This document shows, piece by piece, positions 1 to 11,257 of a stretch of 64,000 bases of DNA (its first letter is position 1; the number at the start of each line of letters is the position of its first letter). Made by a program: the position numbers and the translations under genes. The stretch is from NCBI RefSeq assembly GCF_011035165.1, contig NZ_CP047588.1, forward strand, positions 124,001-188,000, read 5' to 3'. This stretch comes from Buchnera aphidicola (Uroleucon sonchi) (lineage in GTDB: Bacteria > Pseudomonadota > Gammaproteobacteria > Enterobacterales > Enterobacteriaceae). Below the pieces are notes generated by a model. That model saw only the letters and a list, made by a program, of their open reading frames with translations, was not told the origin of the DNA and made no database searches.

Positions 1-1694
1 TAAGTTATGCTATAAAAAATATATGGCCATATGGGAAAATTGCTGAAATTAATATTTCAAAGGATGGTTTTTATTGTGATATAGATTTGAAAGATCAGAT
101 TACCATTAAAGATCTTTTAATATTAGAAAATCAAATGAAACTTTTGATTAAAAAAAAATATGATATTGTAAATAAGTTTGTTTCTCATTCTAAAGCTAAA
201 AAAATATTTCAAGCATATAATGAAACATATAAAATATTTTTTATAAATAATAGTGTTGATCCTAATATTAATGTTTCTTTATATTATCATGAAAATTATG
301 TAGATTTTGATATTGGCATGCAAGTATATAATATAAAATTTTGTGATCATTTTAAATTGCAAAATATAGGAGGTGTTTATTGGAAAGGAAATAAAAAAAA
401 TAAGATGTTACAACGTATTTATGGTACCGCTTGGTCTAATCAAGAAGAATTGAAAAAACATCTAAAATACTTAAATGAATTAGACAAAAGAGATCACAGA
501 AAGATTGGGAAACATCTTGAGTTATATCATATGCAAGAAGAATCTCCAGGTATGATTTTTTGGCACGATAAAGGTTGGATTATTTTTAATGAATTACAAA
601 ATTTTGTACGATTAAAATTAAAAGAATATCAGTATGAAGAAGTTAAAACACCGTTGTTGATAGATAAATCAATATGGGAGAAAAGCGGACACTGGGATAA
701 TTATAAAAATGCGATTTTTACGACGTTATCAGAACATCGAGAATATTGTATTAAACCTATGAACTGTCCTGGTCATCTGCAAATTTTTAATAGTAAATTA
801 AAATCTTATCGAGATTTACCTATTCGTATGGCAGAATTTGGTAGTTGTCATCGCAATGAACCTTCAGGGTCTTTACATGGTCTTATGCGTGTACGTAATT
901 TTACGCAAGATGATGCGCATATATTTTGTACGCGAGAACAAGTACGTACTGAAATTAATGATTGTATTAAAATGATATATGATTTATATAGTATATTTAA
1001 TTTTAAAAAAATATTAGTTAAATTATCTACACGTCCAGATAAACGCATTGGAACTGATATTTTATGGGATGAAGCAGAAAAAGATTTATCTGATATGCTA
1101 ATAAAAAATCATTTATCATTTGAATATCAATTAGGAGAAGGCGCTTTTTATGGGCCTAAAATTGAATTTATTTTACAAGATTCTTTAGATAGAAATTGGC
1201 AATGTGGAACAATTCAACTTGATTTTTATTTACCATTACGTTTAAATTCATTTTATATCAATAAAGACAATGAACGTCAAGTTCCTATTATGATTCATCG
1301 TGCAATACTAGGTTCAATAGAACGTTTTATTGGTATATTAATTGAAGAATCTTCAGGGAATTTACCAACATGGTTATCTCCAATACAAGTAGTTTGCGTA
1401 AGTGTTGCAAATGTTAATGACAAATATATTAAAAAATTGATTAAAAAATTTTCTAGTAGTAATATTCGTATAAAATCAGATTTAAGAAACGAAAAAATAG
1501 GTTTTAAAATTCGAGAACATATATTACATAAAATACCCTATATTATTATTTGCGGTGAAAAAGAAATTAATTCTAAAAAAATATCTGTGCGTAATAGAAA
1601 AGGTAAGAATTTTAATATGATTGATGTTAATGTTTTTATTGAAAAGTTACGAAATGAAATCATAAATCGTGATTTTCATCAAATGGAGGAATAA
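1..1694 (+). CDS. thrS: Threonyl-tRNA synthetase, 5' end outside the window
   Basis: Charges tRNA-Thr with threonine in the cytosol. The reading frame is open from base 3, so the gene enters the window already in progress; the first in-window start-like codon, TTG at 87, is not the real start. About 563 residues are visible and align from roughly residue 80 of the 642-residue E. coli enzyme to its end. The class II core is intact: MNCPGH zinc cysteine, FGSCHRNEPSG motif 2, DDAHIF, and MIHRAILGS motif 3, followed by the anticodon-binding domain. In the N2 editing domain the usual CRGPH motif is replaced by DIGMQ (bases 309-323), so the editing Cys and His are gone. The gene ends 3 bases before the infC start, and its last codons carry the infC ribosome-binding site. 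Identification is secure; loss of editing is an inference from the residues. Confidence 0.97.
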   Translation, partial: SYAIKNIWPYGKIAEINISKDGFYCDIDLKDQITIKDLLILENQMKLLIKKKYDIVNKFVSHSKAKKIFQAYNETYKIFFINNSVDPNINVSLYYHENYVDFDIGMQVYNIKFCDHFKLQNIGGVYWKGNKKNKMLQRIYGTAWSNQEELKKHLKYLNELDKRDHRKIGKHLELYHMQEESPGMIFWHDKGWIIFNELQNFVRLKLKEYQYEEVKTPLLIDKSIWEKSGHWDNYKNAIFTTLSEHREYCIKPMNCPGHLQIFNSKLKSYRDLPIRMAEFGSCHRNEPSGSLHGLMRVRNFTQDDAHIFCTREQVRTEINDCIKMIYDLYSIFNFKKILVKLSTRPDKRIGTDILWDEAEKDLSDMLIKNHLSFEYQLGEGAFYGPKIEFILQDSLDRNWQCGTIQLDFYLPLRLNSFYINKDNERQVPIMIHRAILGSIERFIGILIEESSGNLPTWLSPIQVVCVSVANVNDKYIKKLIKKFSSSNIRIKSDLRNEKIGFKIREHILHKIPYIIICGEKEINSKKISVRNRKGKNFNMIDVNVFIEKLRNEIINRDFHQMEE

Positions 1695-1697
1695 AGT

Positions 1698-2237
1698 ATT
1701 AAAGGTGGAAAAAGAATGCAATTAATACGTCCTAATCGAATTAACAGTGAAATACGTGCTGTTAAAGTTCGTCTAACAGGAATAGATGGTAATCAAATTG
1801 GGATAGTTAATTTACGTGAAGCTTTAGAAAAATCTGAAGCATTAGGATTGGATTTAGTAGAAATTAGTCCGAATGCTGAGCCTCCTGTTTGTCGTATTAT
1901 GGATTATGGAAAATTTCTTTATGAAAAAAGTAAATCTTCTAAGGAGCAAAAAAAGAAACAAAAAATCATTCAAATAAAAGAAATAAAATTTCGACCTGGA
2001 ACAGATGAAAGTGATTATCAAGTTAAATTGCGTAATTCAATACGATTTTTAGAATATGGTGATAAAGTAAAAATTACTCTTCGATTTAGGGGTCGTGAAA
2101 TGGCTCATCAAAAAATTGGTATCAATGTTTTAAATCGTATTAAACATGATTTAACTGATTTAGCTATTGTAGAATCGTTTCCATTAAAAATTGAAGGTCG
2201 TCAAATGATAATGATTTTAGCTCCTAAGAAAAAATAG
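1698..2237 (+). CDS. infC: Translation initiation factor IF-3, AUU start
   Basis: IF3 binds the 30S subunit, blocks premature joining of 50S and checks the start codon. The best start is ATT at 1698, not the in-frame ATG at 1716: from ATT the protein begins M-K-G-G-K-R, the same as E. coli IF3, which is also initiated at AUU, and is 179 residues against 180. GGAGGA at 1685-1690 is a strong ribosome-binding site at the right distance. The N-terminal domain ([31 protein letters not shown]), the lysine-rich linker ([11 protein letters not shown]) and the C-terminal domain ending APKKK are all complete. It lies between thrS and rpmI as in E. coli. The AUU start is the basis of IF3 autorepression in E. 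coli, so that loop is probably kept here. Confidence 0.96.
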   Translation: MKGGKRMQLIRPNRINSEIRAVKVRLTGIDGNQIGIVNLREALEKSEALGLDLVEISPNAEPPVCRIMDYGKFLYEKSKSSKEQKKKQKIIQIKEIKFRPGTDESDYQVKLRNSIRFLEYGDKVKITLRFRGREMAHQKIGINVLNRIKHDLTDLAIVESFPLKIEGRQMIMILAPKKK

Positions 2238-2288
2238 TGTTAATACACCAATTATATTTTCTTTTTATAATTTTAAATGAAATAGTTT

Positions 2289-2486
2289 ATGCCAAAAATT
2301 AAAACTTTAAAAAGTGCAGCTAAACGTTTTAAAAAAACTGCATCTGGTAAATTTAAACGTAAACAAGCAAATTTACGTCATATTTTAACAAAAAAAACAA
2401 CACATAAAAAACGTCATCTTCGTTCTAAGATTCTAGTATCTAAAGGAGATGTAGATAGAGTTAAATCTTTTTTACCATATGTATAA
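2289..2486 (+). CDS. rpmI: 50S ribosomal protein L35
   Basis: A small, very basic 65-residue protein of the large ribosomal subunit, starting [20 protein letters not shown] as in other enteric L35 proteins and of full length. The central [20 protein letters not shown] stretch binds 23S rRNA. It sits 51 bases after infC and 40 bases before rplT, in the conserved infC-rpmI-rplT order. In E. coli this operon is repressed by L20 through an RNA structure near rpmI; I could not identify that structure in the short spacer here, and no clear Shine-Dalgarno sequence precedes the ATG. Confidence 0.96.
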   Translation: MPKIKTLKSAAKRFKKTASGKFKRKQANLRHILTKKTTHKKRHLRSKILVSKGDVDRVKSFLPYV

Positions 2487-2526
2487 AAATTTATTTTATT
2501 AAGATTTTGCAAATAGGAGAGCATAC

Positions 2527-2883
2527 ATGGCTCGTGTTAAACGTGGCGTCATTGCACATGCTCGTCACAAAAAAATCTTAAAACAAGCAAAAGGCTATTA
2601 TGGAGCTCGTTCACGTATTTATAGAGTTGCATGTCAGGCAGTGACTAAAGCTGGTCAATATGCATATCGTGATAGACGACAAAAGAAAAGACAATTTCGT
2701 CAATTATGGATTTCACGTATTAATGCCGCTGTTCGTCAAAGTCAAATGTCTTATAGTAATTTTATTTTTGGTTTAAAAAAATCTTCGATTAATATTGATC
2801 GAAAAATATTATCTGATATTGCAATATGTGATATTTTTTCATTTAATCAATTAGTTGAGCGAGCAAAAAAAGCTTTGTTATAA
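2527..2883 (+). CDS. rplT: 50S ribosomal protein L20
   Basis: L20 binds 23S rRNA early in assembly of the large subunit and in E. coli also represses its own operon. The 118-residue product is full length, begins [20 protein letters not shown] with the long basic N-terminal helix ([13 protein letters not shown]), and ends in the globular domain ([20 protein letters not shown]). An AGGAGAG ribosome-binding site lies just ahead of the ATG. It is the last ribosomal gene before the spacer that holds two hairpins and leads to pheS. Confidence 0.97.
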   Translation: MARVKRGVIAHARHKKILKQAKGYYGARSRIYRVACQAVTKAGQYAYRDRRQKKRQFRQLWISRINAAVRQSQMSYSNFIFGLKKSSINIDRKILSDIAICDIFSFNQLVERAKKALL

Positions 2884-2905
2884 ATATTGAATTATAATAT
2901 ATTAA

Positions 2906-2928
2906 GAGGGGACAACTTATCTCCCCTC
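2906..2928 (+). other. GC-rich hairpin after rplT
   Basis: GAGGGGA at 2906-2912 pairs with TCCCCTC at 2922-2928 around a 9-base loop. A run of G:C pairs this long is rare in the surrounding A+T-rich sequence, so it is probably under selection. No T-run follows, so it is not a typical intrinsic terminator. It could protect the 3' end of the ribosomal-protein mRNA or mark a processing site. Confidence 0.55.
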
Positions 2929-3004
2929 CAGTTAGATCAATTAATAATATTATATACAATATTTTGTATTATATCTAAATGCGTTATATTTCATATAAAA
3001 AAAT

Positions 3005-3031
3005 AAGCTTCCTGTTTTTGGAAGCTTTTTA
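3005..3031 (+). terminator. Intrinsic terminator / attenuator ahead of pheS
   Basis: AAGCTTCC (3005-3012) and GGAAGCTT (3020-3027) form a perfect 8-bp stem with a 7-base loop, followed at once by a T-rich tail. It lies 45 bases before the pheS ATG, at the place where E. coli has the pheM leader peptide and the pheST attenuator. No phenylalanine-rich leader peptide with a ribosome-binding site precedes it here. It may therefore act as a partial terminator for the ribosomal-protein operon rather than a phenylalanine-sensing switch. Confidence 0.75.
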
Positions 3032-3075
3032 TTATATGTTTCATTGCAATTTTATCAAAATAAAAAACAAAAAAA

Positions 3076-4065
3076 ATGTTAAATTTAAATAAATTATTTA
3101 AACAAATTAAAATAGATATCAAAAAGACTAAAACTATTGTCGAATTAGATCAAATTAAAATTAAATACTTAGGAAAAAAAGGGATTTTAACGGAATATAT
3201 AAAAAATTTAAAAAATTTTTCGTGTATAGATAAAAAAAAATATAGTATTATTAATCAAAAAAAACAAGAAATTATTAAGAATATTAAACAACATAGTCAA
3301 TATTTAACTGAAATGATATTAGAAACAAGAATAAAAAAAGAAAAAATTGATGTTTCTTTACCTGGTCGTCGTTGTAATAATGGCTGTTTACATCCTATAA
3401 CACAAACAATGAATTATATTAAAAATTTTTTTTTTACATTAGGTTTTCAATCAATTAATGGTCTAGAAATAGAAGATGAATATCACAATTTTGATGCTTT
3501 AAATATTCCTAAGAATCATCCTGCTCGTAATAGTCATGATACTTTTTGGTTTGACTCTAATAGATTATTAAGAACTCATACTTCAAATATGCAAATTCGT
3601 ATCATGAAATCAGAAAAACCACCAATTCGATGTATTTTTCCAGGTAAAGTGTATCGGCATGATTACGATATCACACATACTCCTATGTTTCATCAAATTG
3701 AAGGTTTAATAGTTGATAAAAATATTACTTTTTCTAATTTAAAATGGATAATATACAATTTTTTATATTATTTCTTTGGAAAGAAAGTATCTATTCAATT
3801 TCGTCCATCCTATTTTCCTTTTACTACACCTTCTGCAGAAGTAGATATTATCAATCAAAATACTTTACAAACATTAGAAATATTAGGTTGTGGAATGGTG
3901 CATCCGAATGTATTAACAAATGTTAATATTGATCCAAATATATATTCTGCTTGTGCATTTGGCATAGGTGTGGAACGTATGACGATGTTACGTTATGAAA
4001 TATATGATATTCGATCTTTTTTTGATAATGATTTAAGATTTTTAAATCAATTTAAATATAATTAG
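3076..4065 (+). CDS. pheS: Phenylalanyl-tRNA synthetase alpha subunit
   Basis: Catalytic subunit of the alpha2-beta2 PheRS. The 329-residue product compares with 327 in E. coli. The N-terminal coiled-coil arm is lysine-rich and diverged, whereas the catalytic core is well kept: LPGRR at the domain border, DALNIPKNHPAR, LLRTHTS, the motif 2 region FPGKVYRHDYDITHTPMFHQ, EGLIVD, and the motif 3 region FGIGVERMTMLRY. No Shine-Dalgarno sequence is obvious in the A-rich leader. It is separated by 9 bases from pheT and they are surely co-transcribed. Confidence 0.97.
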   Translation: MLNLNKLFKQIKIDIKKTKTIVELDQIKIKYLGKKGILTEYIKNLKNFSCIDKKKYSIINQKKQEIIKNIKQHSQYLTEMILETRIKKEKIDVSLPGRRCNNGCLHPITQTMNYIKNFFFTLGFQSINGLEIEDEYHNFDALNIPKNHPARNSHDTFWFDSNRLLRTHTSNMQIRIMKSEKPPIRCIFPGKVYRHDYDITHTPMFHQIEGLIVDKNITFSNLKWIIYNFLYYFFGKKVSIQFRPSYFPFTTPSAEVDIINQNTLQTLEILGCGMVHPNVLTNVNIDPNIYSACAFGIGVERMTMLRYEIYDIRSFFDNDLRFLNQFKYN

Positions 4066-4074
4066 TGAGATAAA

Positions 4075-6468
4075 ATGAAATTTAGTGAAAAATGGTTACG
4101 TGAATGGATCAAAATTAAAATTGATAGTAATACATTATGTGAACAAATTGCTAACTCTGGCATTGAAGTAGAGTATATTCAAGAATTTAATCCAATGTTT
4201 ACTGATGTTTATGTAGGTAAAATAGTTGAATGTACTATTGATTCTAAATCTAATAATTATAAAATAGTTAAAGTTGATATAGGTCAGGAAAAATTATTAA
4301 ATATTGTATGTCGAGCAGCGAATTGTCGTTATGGAATTAAAGTGGCAGTAGCTACTATTGGTGCTATTTTACCAGATAATATTACCATTAAAAAAAAAAT
4401 AATACATAACCAATTATCAGAAGGAATGTTATGTTCTTTTTATGAATTAGGAATATTTTCTCAAAATGATCAAATTATTGAATTACCTCAAGACACTACT
4501 TTGGGTATGAATGTTTATGATTATTTATTATTAAAAGATAAAATTATTAAAATTTCTACTACGTCAAATCGCCCAGATGGATTAAGCATTTTAGGCATCT
4601 CACGAAATATATCAGCTATAAATAATTTTAAACAGCCAGATTTAAAAAATATATCAGTACCTATTCATTTAACGAAACAAATAGATATTAATATTGAAGC
4701 AAAAAAAGAATGTAGATGTTTTTTAGGAAAAATGATTAATAATATTAACGTTAATATAGATACTCCTTTATGGATGAAAAAAAAATTATTTTTTTCTGAT
4801 ATGTTATCTGAAAATATTATTACTAATATTATTAATTATATATTAATCGAAATCGGACAACCTTTAAATATCTTTAATTCAGATAACATAGATGATAATC
4901 ATATCATTATTCGTATGGCAAAAAATCAAGAAAATATTATTTTGAAAAATAATATTACAATAAAATTAAATAAAAATATATTAGTGTTTGCTGATAAAAA
5001 TAAAATATTATCTCTTCCTGGTAATATTCATACTATTTATGCTGATATTAATCAAAAAACTAAAAATATATTTTTAAGTTCTGCTATCATCAATAAAAAA
5101 TCAATTGATAATATTTCAAAAACAATAAATTCTAATAAAATATTAGAATATTATAACTATGGTATCGATCCATCTCTACAAAAATATGCTATAGAATATG
5201 CTACTAAATTAATTTTAAATATATGTGGAGGTCAATCTAGCGTCATTAATTATAAAAAAATTAATACATTATTGTATCAAAATTATTCGATTAGATTATA
5301 TTATAAAACATTGAAAAAAATCACAGGTATTAATTTTAAAGATACAACTATTTCTAATATTTTATATAATCTTAATTATAAATACGATTTTCAGAAACAT
5401 TTTTGGGATGTAGTTCCTCCTAGTTGGCGTTTTGATATATTAATAGAAGAAGATGTCATTAGTGATATTTTAAGAATATATGGCTATAATAATATTTTTT
5501 TGCATCCATTAAAAGAAGATTTAAACTATAATAAAAAAAATGAATTAACAGATTTTTTATTAAAAAAATCTGCTATTATATTAATTAATAAAGGATATCA
5601 TGAAGTTATAAATTATAGTTTTATTGATCCAAAAATAGAAAAGTTACTTTTTAAAAATAAAAAAAATATTTTAGTTGCCAATCCTATTTCTCAAGATATG
5701 TCATGTATGCGTTCATCATTATGGCCTGGTTTACTTAAAAATATTTCTCATAATAAAAACCGTCAACAAAAAAGTATACGTATTTTTGAAAGTGGATTAT
5801 GTTTTTCAATAAATGAAAAGGATAACCTTGGAATTAAACAAGAATTTTTATTAGCAGCAGCAATTAGTGGAGACTATTTTTCAGAACATTGGTTGTTTAA
5901 AATGAGAAAAATGGATTTTTATGATTTGAAAGGTGATTTGGAATTGATATTAGATTCAATATGTGAATTGAATAATATAGAATTTAGACGTGAAAAAATC
6001 CTTGGCTTACATCCTGAGCAAAGTGCATCTATATATTTTCAGAATAATATGATTGGAAAAATTGGAGCAATTGATCCGAGATTAGAAAATAAGTTAAATG
6101 TTGATAGTGCTACATTTTTATTTGAAATATCATTAAAATATTTTTTTAATATTATTAAAAAATCAAAATTTCAAGATATTTCAAAATTTCCTACAATACG
6201 ACGAGACATTTCAATATTAATATCAGATGACATTATCATTCATGATGTTATTAAAATATGTCAAGATTTTTTTATAAATCAAAACGTAGAAGTAAATCTA
6301 TTTGATGTATATTCTTATCAAGAGTTATTAAATAAGAAAAAAAGTTTAGGTATTAGTTTTATTTTTCAAAATTATCAAAGAACTTTACAAGATAATGAAA
6401 TTAATTTAATGATTCATGATTGTATAGGAGTATTAAAAAAGAAATTTCAAGTGATGTTAAGGAAATAA
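4075..6468 (+). CDS. pheT: Phenylalanyl-tRNA synthetase beta subunit, decayed editing site
   Basis: The beta subunit binds tRNA-Phe, supports catalysis and in E. coli hydrolyses Tyr-tRNA-Phe. Length is 797 residues against 795. The N-terminal EMAP-like domain ([18 protein letters not shown]), the B5 and core domains ([27 protein letters not shown]) and the C-terminal anticodon-binding domain ([22 protein letters not shown]) are recognisable. The B3/B4 editing domain, about 4700-5275, is degraded: GQPxHAFD has become GQPLNIFN, the glycine-rich GGEHSG element is missing, and the TDASHRYERG stretch reads [10 protein letters not shown]. Proofreading is therefore probably lost (inference). An A10 run at 4390-4399 keeps frame and encodes three lysines. 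Confidence 0.96.
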   Translation: MKFSEKWLREWIKIKIDSNTLCEQIANSGIEVEYIQEFNPMFTDVYVGKIVECTIDSKSNNYKIVKVDIGQEKLLNIVCRAANCRYGIKVAVATIGAILPDNITIKKKIIHNQLSEGMLCSFYELGIFSQNDQIIELPQDTTLGMNVYDYLLLKDKIIKISTTSNRPDGLSILGISRNISAINNFKQPDLKNISVPIHLTKQIDINIEAKKECRCFLGKMINNINVNIDTPLWMKKKLFFSDMLSENIITNIINYILIEIGQPLNIFNSDNIDDNHIIIRMAKNQENIILKNNITIKLNKNILVFADKNKILSLPGNIHTIYADINQKTKNIFLSSAIINKKSIDNISKTINSNKILEYYNYGIDPSLQKYAIEYATKLILNICGGQSSVINYKKINTLLYQNYSIRLYYKTLKKITGINFKDTTISNILYNLNYKYDFQKHFWDVVPPSWRFDILIEEDVISDILRIYGYNNIFLHPLKEDLNYNKKNELTDFLLKKSAIILINKGYHEVINYSFIDPKIEKLLFKNKKNILVANPISQDMSCMRSSLWPGLLKNISHNKNRQQKSIRIFESGLCFSINEKDNLGIKQEFLLAAAISGDYFSEHWLFKMRKMDFYDLKGDLELILDSICELNNIEFRREKILGLHPEQSASIYFQNNMIGKIGAIDPRLENKLNVDSATFLFEISLKYFFNIIKKSKFQDISKFPTIRRDISILISDDIIIHDVIKICQDFFINQNVEVNLFDVYSYQELLNKKKSLGISFIFQNYQRTLQDNEINLMIHDCIGVLKKKFQVMLRK

Positions 6469-6472
6469 AGTT

Positions 6473-6772
6473 ATGGTATTAACAAAAGCTGAAATTGTAG
6501 AACACTTATTTGAAAAATTTCATCTAACTAAACGAGATTCTAAAATATTAGTAGAATTTTTTTTTGAAGAAATTCGAAAATCTTTAGAGAAAGGAGAAGA
6601 TGTAAAACTATCTGGATTTGGTAATTTTTACGTTAAAAATAAAAATTCTCGACCTGGCAGAAATCCTAAAACAGGAGAAGATTTTTTAATTAAAGCTAGG
6701 CAAGTTGTCACTTTTAAAGCAGGTCGAAAATTAAAAGATAAAATTGATAATTTTTTAATAAAAAAAATATGA
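6473..6772 (+). CDS. ihfA: Integration host factor alpha subunit
   Basis: A 99-residue DNA-bending protein of the HU/IHF family. It starts [20 protein letters not shown] and carries the beta-arm motif [13 protein letters not shown] with the proline that intercalates in DNA; this and the TKAE start identify IHF-alpha rather than HU. It lies 4 bases after pheT, as in the E. coli pheST-ihfA order. IHF-alpha works as a heterodimer with IHF-beta, which is not in this window. Retention of a nucleoid protein in a genome with few regulators suggests an architectural or replication role. Confidence 0.95.
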   Translation: MVLTKAEIVEHLFEKFHLTKRDSKILVEFFFEEIRKSLEKGEDVKLSGFGNFYVKNKNSRPGRNPKTGEDFLIKARQVVTFKAGRKLKDKIDNFLIKKI

Positions 6773-8827
<2,055 letters not shown>

Positions 8828-8828
8828 A

Positions 8829-9164
8829 ATGAATTTTTTAATTCAAAATGCTAATGCTTTTATGACTGAATCTTCAGGAAACCACAATTCATATTCTTTT
8901 ATATTTATGATTATTGTATTTTTATTAGTATTTTATTTTTTTATTTTTCGTCCACAACAAAAAAAAGATAAAGAACATACTAATCTTATGAACTCTCTTA
9001 TGAAAGGGGATGAAGTTATAACTACTAGTGGTTTATTAGGACGTATTAATAAAGTTACACAAAATGGATATATTTTTCTACAATTAAATGAAACAACTGA
9101 AGTTTTAATTAAAAAAGATTTTATAGCATCATTATTACCTAAAGGCACTTTAAAATCTTTATGA
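8829..9164 (+). CDS. yajC: Sec translocon accessory protein YajC
   Basis: A 111-residue inner-membrane protein with one transmembrane helix (about residues 22-42) and the hallmark FRPQQKK just after it, then a small soluble domain (GDEVITTSGLLGRI). In E. coli it associates with SecDF and YidC near SecYEG, and secD and secF follow it directly. Here the next gene is the convergent glyS, so secDF are not adjacent. YajC either acts alone with the core translocon or is a leftover. It is translationally coupled to tgt, with one base between them. Confidence 0.94.
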   Translation: MNFLIQNANAFMTESSGNHNSYSFIFMIIVFLLVFYFFIFRPQQKKDKEHTNLMNSLMKGDEVITTSGLLGRINKVTQNGYIFLQLNETTEVLIKKDFIASLLPKGTLKSL

Positions 9165-9184
9165 TATTTATTTTATTAATGATT

Positions 9185-11257
9185 TTAGTATAAATAAGAA
9201 AAATCTGCTATTTTAAAAATCAATTCTTTAAAACGATTTAATAAAATTAATCGATTTAAAAAAATTTTAGTATTATCATGATGTATTTTGACTTTATCAA
9301 AAAAATGATATATAGGTTGTTCTAGATCTGCAATTTTTAAAAAAATATCTTCATATTTTTGTTCCAAAAATAAATTTTTTGTATGTATATATAGATTATT
9401 AATTTGATTAAATAGCATTATTTCTTCTTCTTTTTCCATTAATTGAGTATTTATTTCAGTATTAAGTGTTTGATTTGCTTTATCTAAAATATTTATCACT
9501 CTTTTAATGCATAACATCACTAACTTTGAATTTTTTGATTTTTGAAAAATAGATATTGCTTGTATTCTTTTATGAATATCTATTGGTTGTGTTAATTTAT
9601 ACGACAATACTGATTGAATAATTTTTTTATTATATCCATTTTCTTGATACCAGTAAAATAATCTTGATATAAAAAATTCAATAATTTGGTTAGATACATT
9701 TGAATTCTTGATGTATTTTGTATTATATAAAGATAAACTATTGTTAATTAGTTCTTTTAAATCTAATGATATGTTTTTTTCTATAATAATACGTAGTATT
9801 GCAATAGCTAAACGTCTTAATGCAAATGGATCTTTATTTGAACTAGGAATATTTCCAATATAAAACATACCTGATAAAGTATCTATTTTATCAGCAATAG
9901 ATAATGCAGAACCTATAGGAGTTATTGGTAGTTTATCTCCTGAAAATGCAGGTAGATATTGTTCTTCAATAGCAAGAGCAATATCTTTTTTTTCTTTATT
10001 TTCTAATGCATAATACATTCCTATTGTACCTTGTAATTCTGGAAATTCACATACAATATTTGTTAAAAGATCACATTTTGATAATATTGCTGCTCTATTT
10101 GCATCTTCTAAATTTTCTGAATAATGTTGAATAATCCATCTTATTAAGTATTGAATACGTAATGTTTTTTCATACAATGAACCAAGATTATTGTGAAATA
10201 ATACATTTTTTAGAGAAATTAAATGATTTTCTAATATTGTTTTTCTATCGTTTTGTAGAAAAAATTCAATATCTGAAAGTCTAGAATGCATAACTTTTTC
10301 ATTATCTGCAATAATCATTGTTGATTTTTTTGACTGGATATTAGATACAAATACAAAATATGGCATTATAGAATGATTAATATTGTATATTGGAAAACAT
10401 TTTTGTTGTTTTTCTATTATATATTTTAATATTTTTTTAGGTATTTTAAGGAATTTTTTTGAAAAAGTTGCTAATAGTATAACAGGTGATTCTACTAGAT
10501 TAGTTACTTCATCAATGAGAATATTATTTTGTTCAATATAACCATCAATTGTTTTTATAGTTTCTTTGATATTTTTTATAATTATTTTTTTACGAGCTAT
10601 ATAATCAGCAAGAATATTTTGTTTTTTCAATAAAATATCAGGATATTCTTTGCCATGATTTATAATAATTTTATCTTCTTTGTAAGCAATGTGATTATGT
10701 AAAATCCGATTAGTATTGATATTAAATATTTTTCCTGAAATAATTTGATGATCCAATAATATTACAATATTACGAATAGGACGAAAAAATTTTTGATTAC
10801 TCACTTCCCAACGCATTGGTGCTATGAAATAATTTTTTTTAAGTGCGGATTCAGTTATTTTAGGTATTAAGGATTCTATTTGCTCTTGTTGTTGTTTTTT
10901 TTTATATAATAACCATTCACCTTTTTTATTTTTTAAACGCACAGTATCTTGTATATTAATTTTATAATATTTTAACCAAGAAATAGCTGCTGCAGTTAAA
11001 CACCCATTTTTATCATAAGACTGAATAATAGATGGACCTCTTTTTTCGATTTCTATATACTGATTTTCTGTATTCATATCTTCAATTTTTAATGCCAATC
11101 TTCTTGGTGTAGAAAAACATAAAATATTTTTATAGCGAATATTCAATATGTTTAATTCAGTGATAAAATTTTTATAGAAATTAAGAGATATATTATTAAG
11201 TAATCTAGAGGGTAATTCTTCAGTACCTATTTCAATTAATAGTGTTTGTGTTTTCAT
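9185..11257 (-). CDS. glyS: Glycyl-tRNA synthetase beta subunit
   Basis: The 690-residue beta subunit (689 in E. coli) of the alpha2-beta2 GlyRS, needed for tRNA recognition and activity. It begins [20 protein letters not shown], and contains [17 protein letters not shown], the HD-like central part ([18 protein letters not shown]), [18 protein letters not shown], and the C-terminal anticodon-binding part ending [15 protein letters not shown]. Its start lies inside the 3' end of glyQ (26-base overlap), so translation of the two subunits is coupled. It converges on yajC with 20 bases between. Confidence 0.97.
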   Translation of the reverse strand: MKTQTLLIEIGTEELPSRLLNNISLNFYKNFITELNILNIRYKNILCFSTPRRLALKIEDMNTENQYIEIEKRGPSIIQSYDKNGCLTAAAISWLKYYKINIQDTVRLKNKKGEWLLYKKKQQQEQIESLIPKITESALKKNYFIAPMRWEVSNQKFFRPIRNIVILLDHQIISGKIFNINTNRILHNHIAYKEDKIIINHGKEYPDILLKKQNILADYIARKKIIIKNIKETIKTIDGYIEQNNILIDEVTNLVESPVILLATFSKKFLKIPKKILKYIIEKQQKCFPIYNINHSIMPYFVFVSNIQSKKSTMIIADNEKVMHSRLSDIEFFLQNDRKTILENHLISLKNVLFHNNLGSLYEKTLRIQYLIRWIIQHYSENLEDANRAAILSKCDLLTNIVCEFPELQGTIGMYYALENKEKKDIALAIEEQYLPAFSGDKLPITPIGSALSIADKIDTLSGMFYIGNIPSSNKDPFALRRLAIAILRIIIEKNISLDLKELINNSLSLYNTKYIKNSNVSNQIIEFFISRLFYWYQENGYNKKIIQSVLSYKLTQPIDIHKRIQAISIFQKSKNSKLVMLCIKRVINILDKANQTLNTEINTQLMEKEEEIMLFNQINNLYIHTKNLFLEQKYEDIFLKIADLEQPIYHFFDKVKIHHDNTKIFLNRLILLNRFKELIFKIADFSYLY

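Noticed and set aside
848..1048. Minus-strand reading frame inside thrS, and similar ones inside dnaK, carB, prs and prfA.
   Set aside because: They lie opposite highly conserved genes, lack ribosome-binding sites, and read as mirror images of the real codons.
2979..3093. 38-codon frame with several Phe codons running through the pheS terminator, a possible pheM leader.
   Set aside because: No ribosome-binding site, the Phe codons lie within and after the terminator rather than before it, and it reads on into pheS; it does not fit attenuator geometry.
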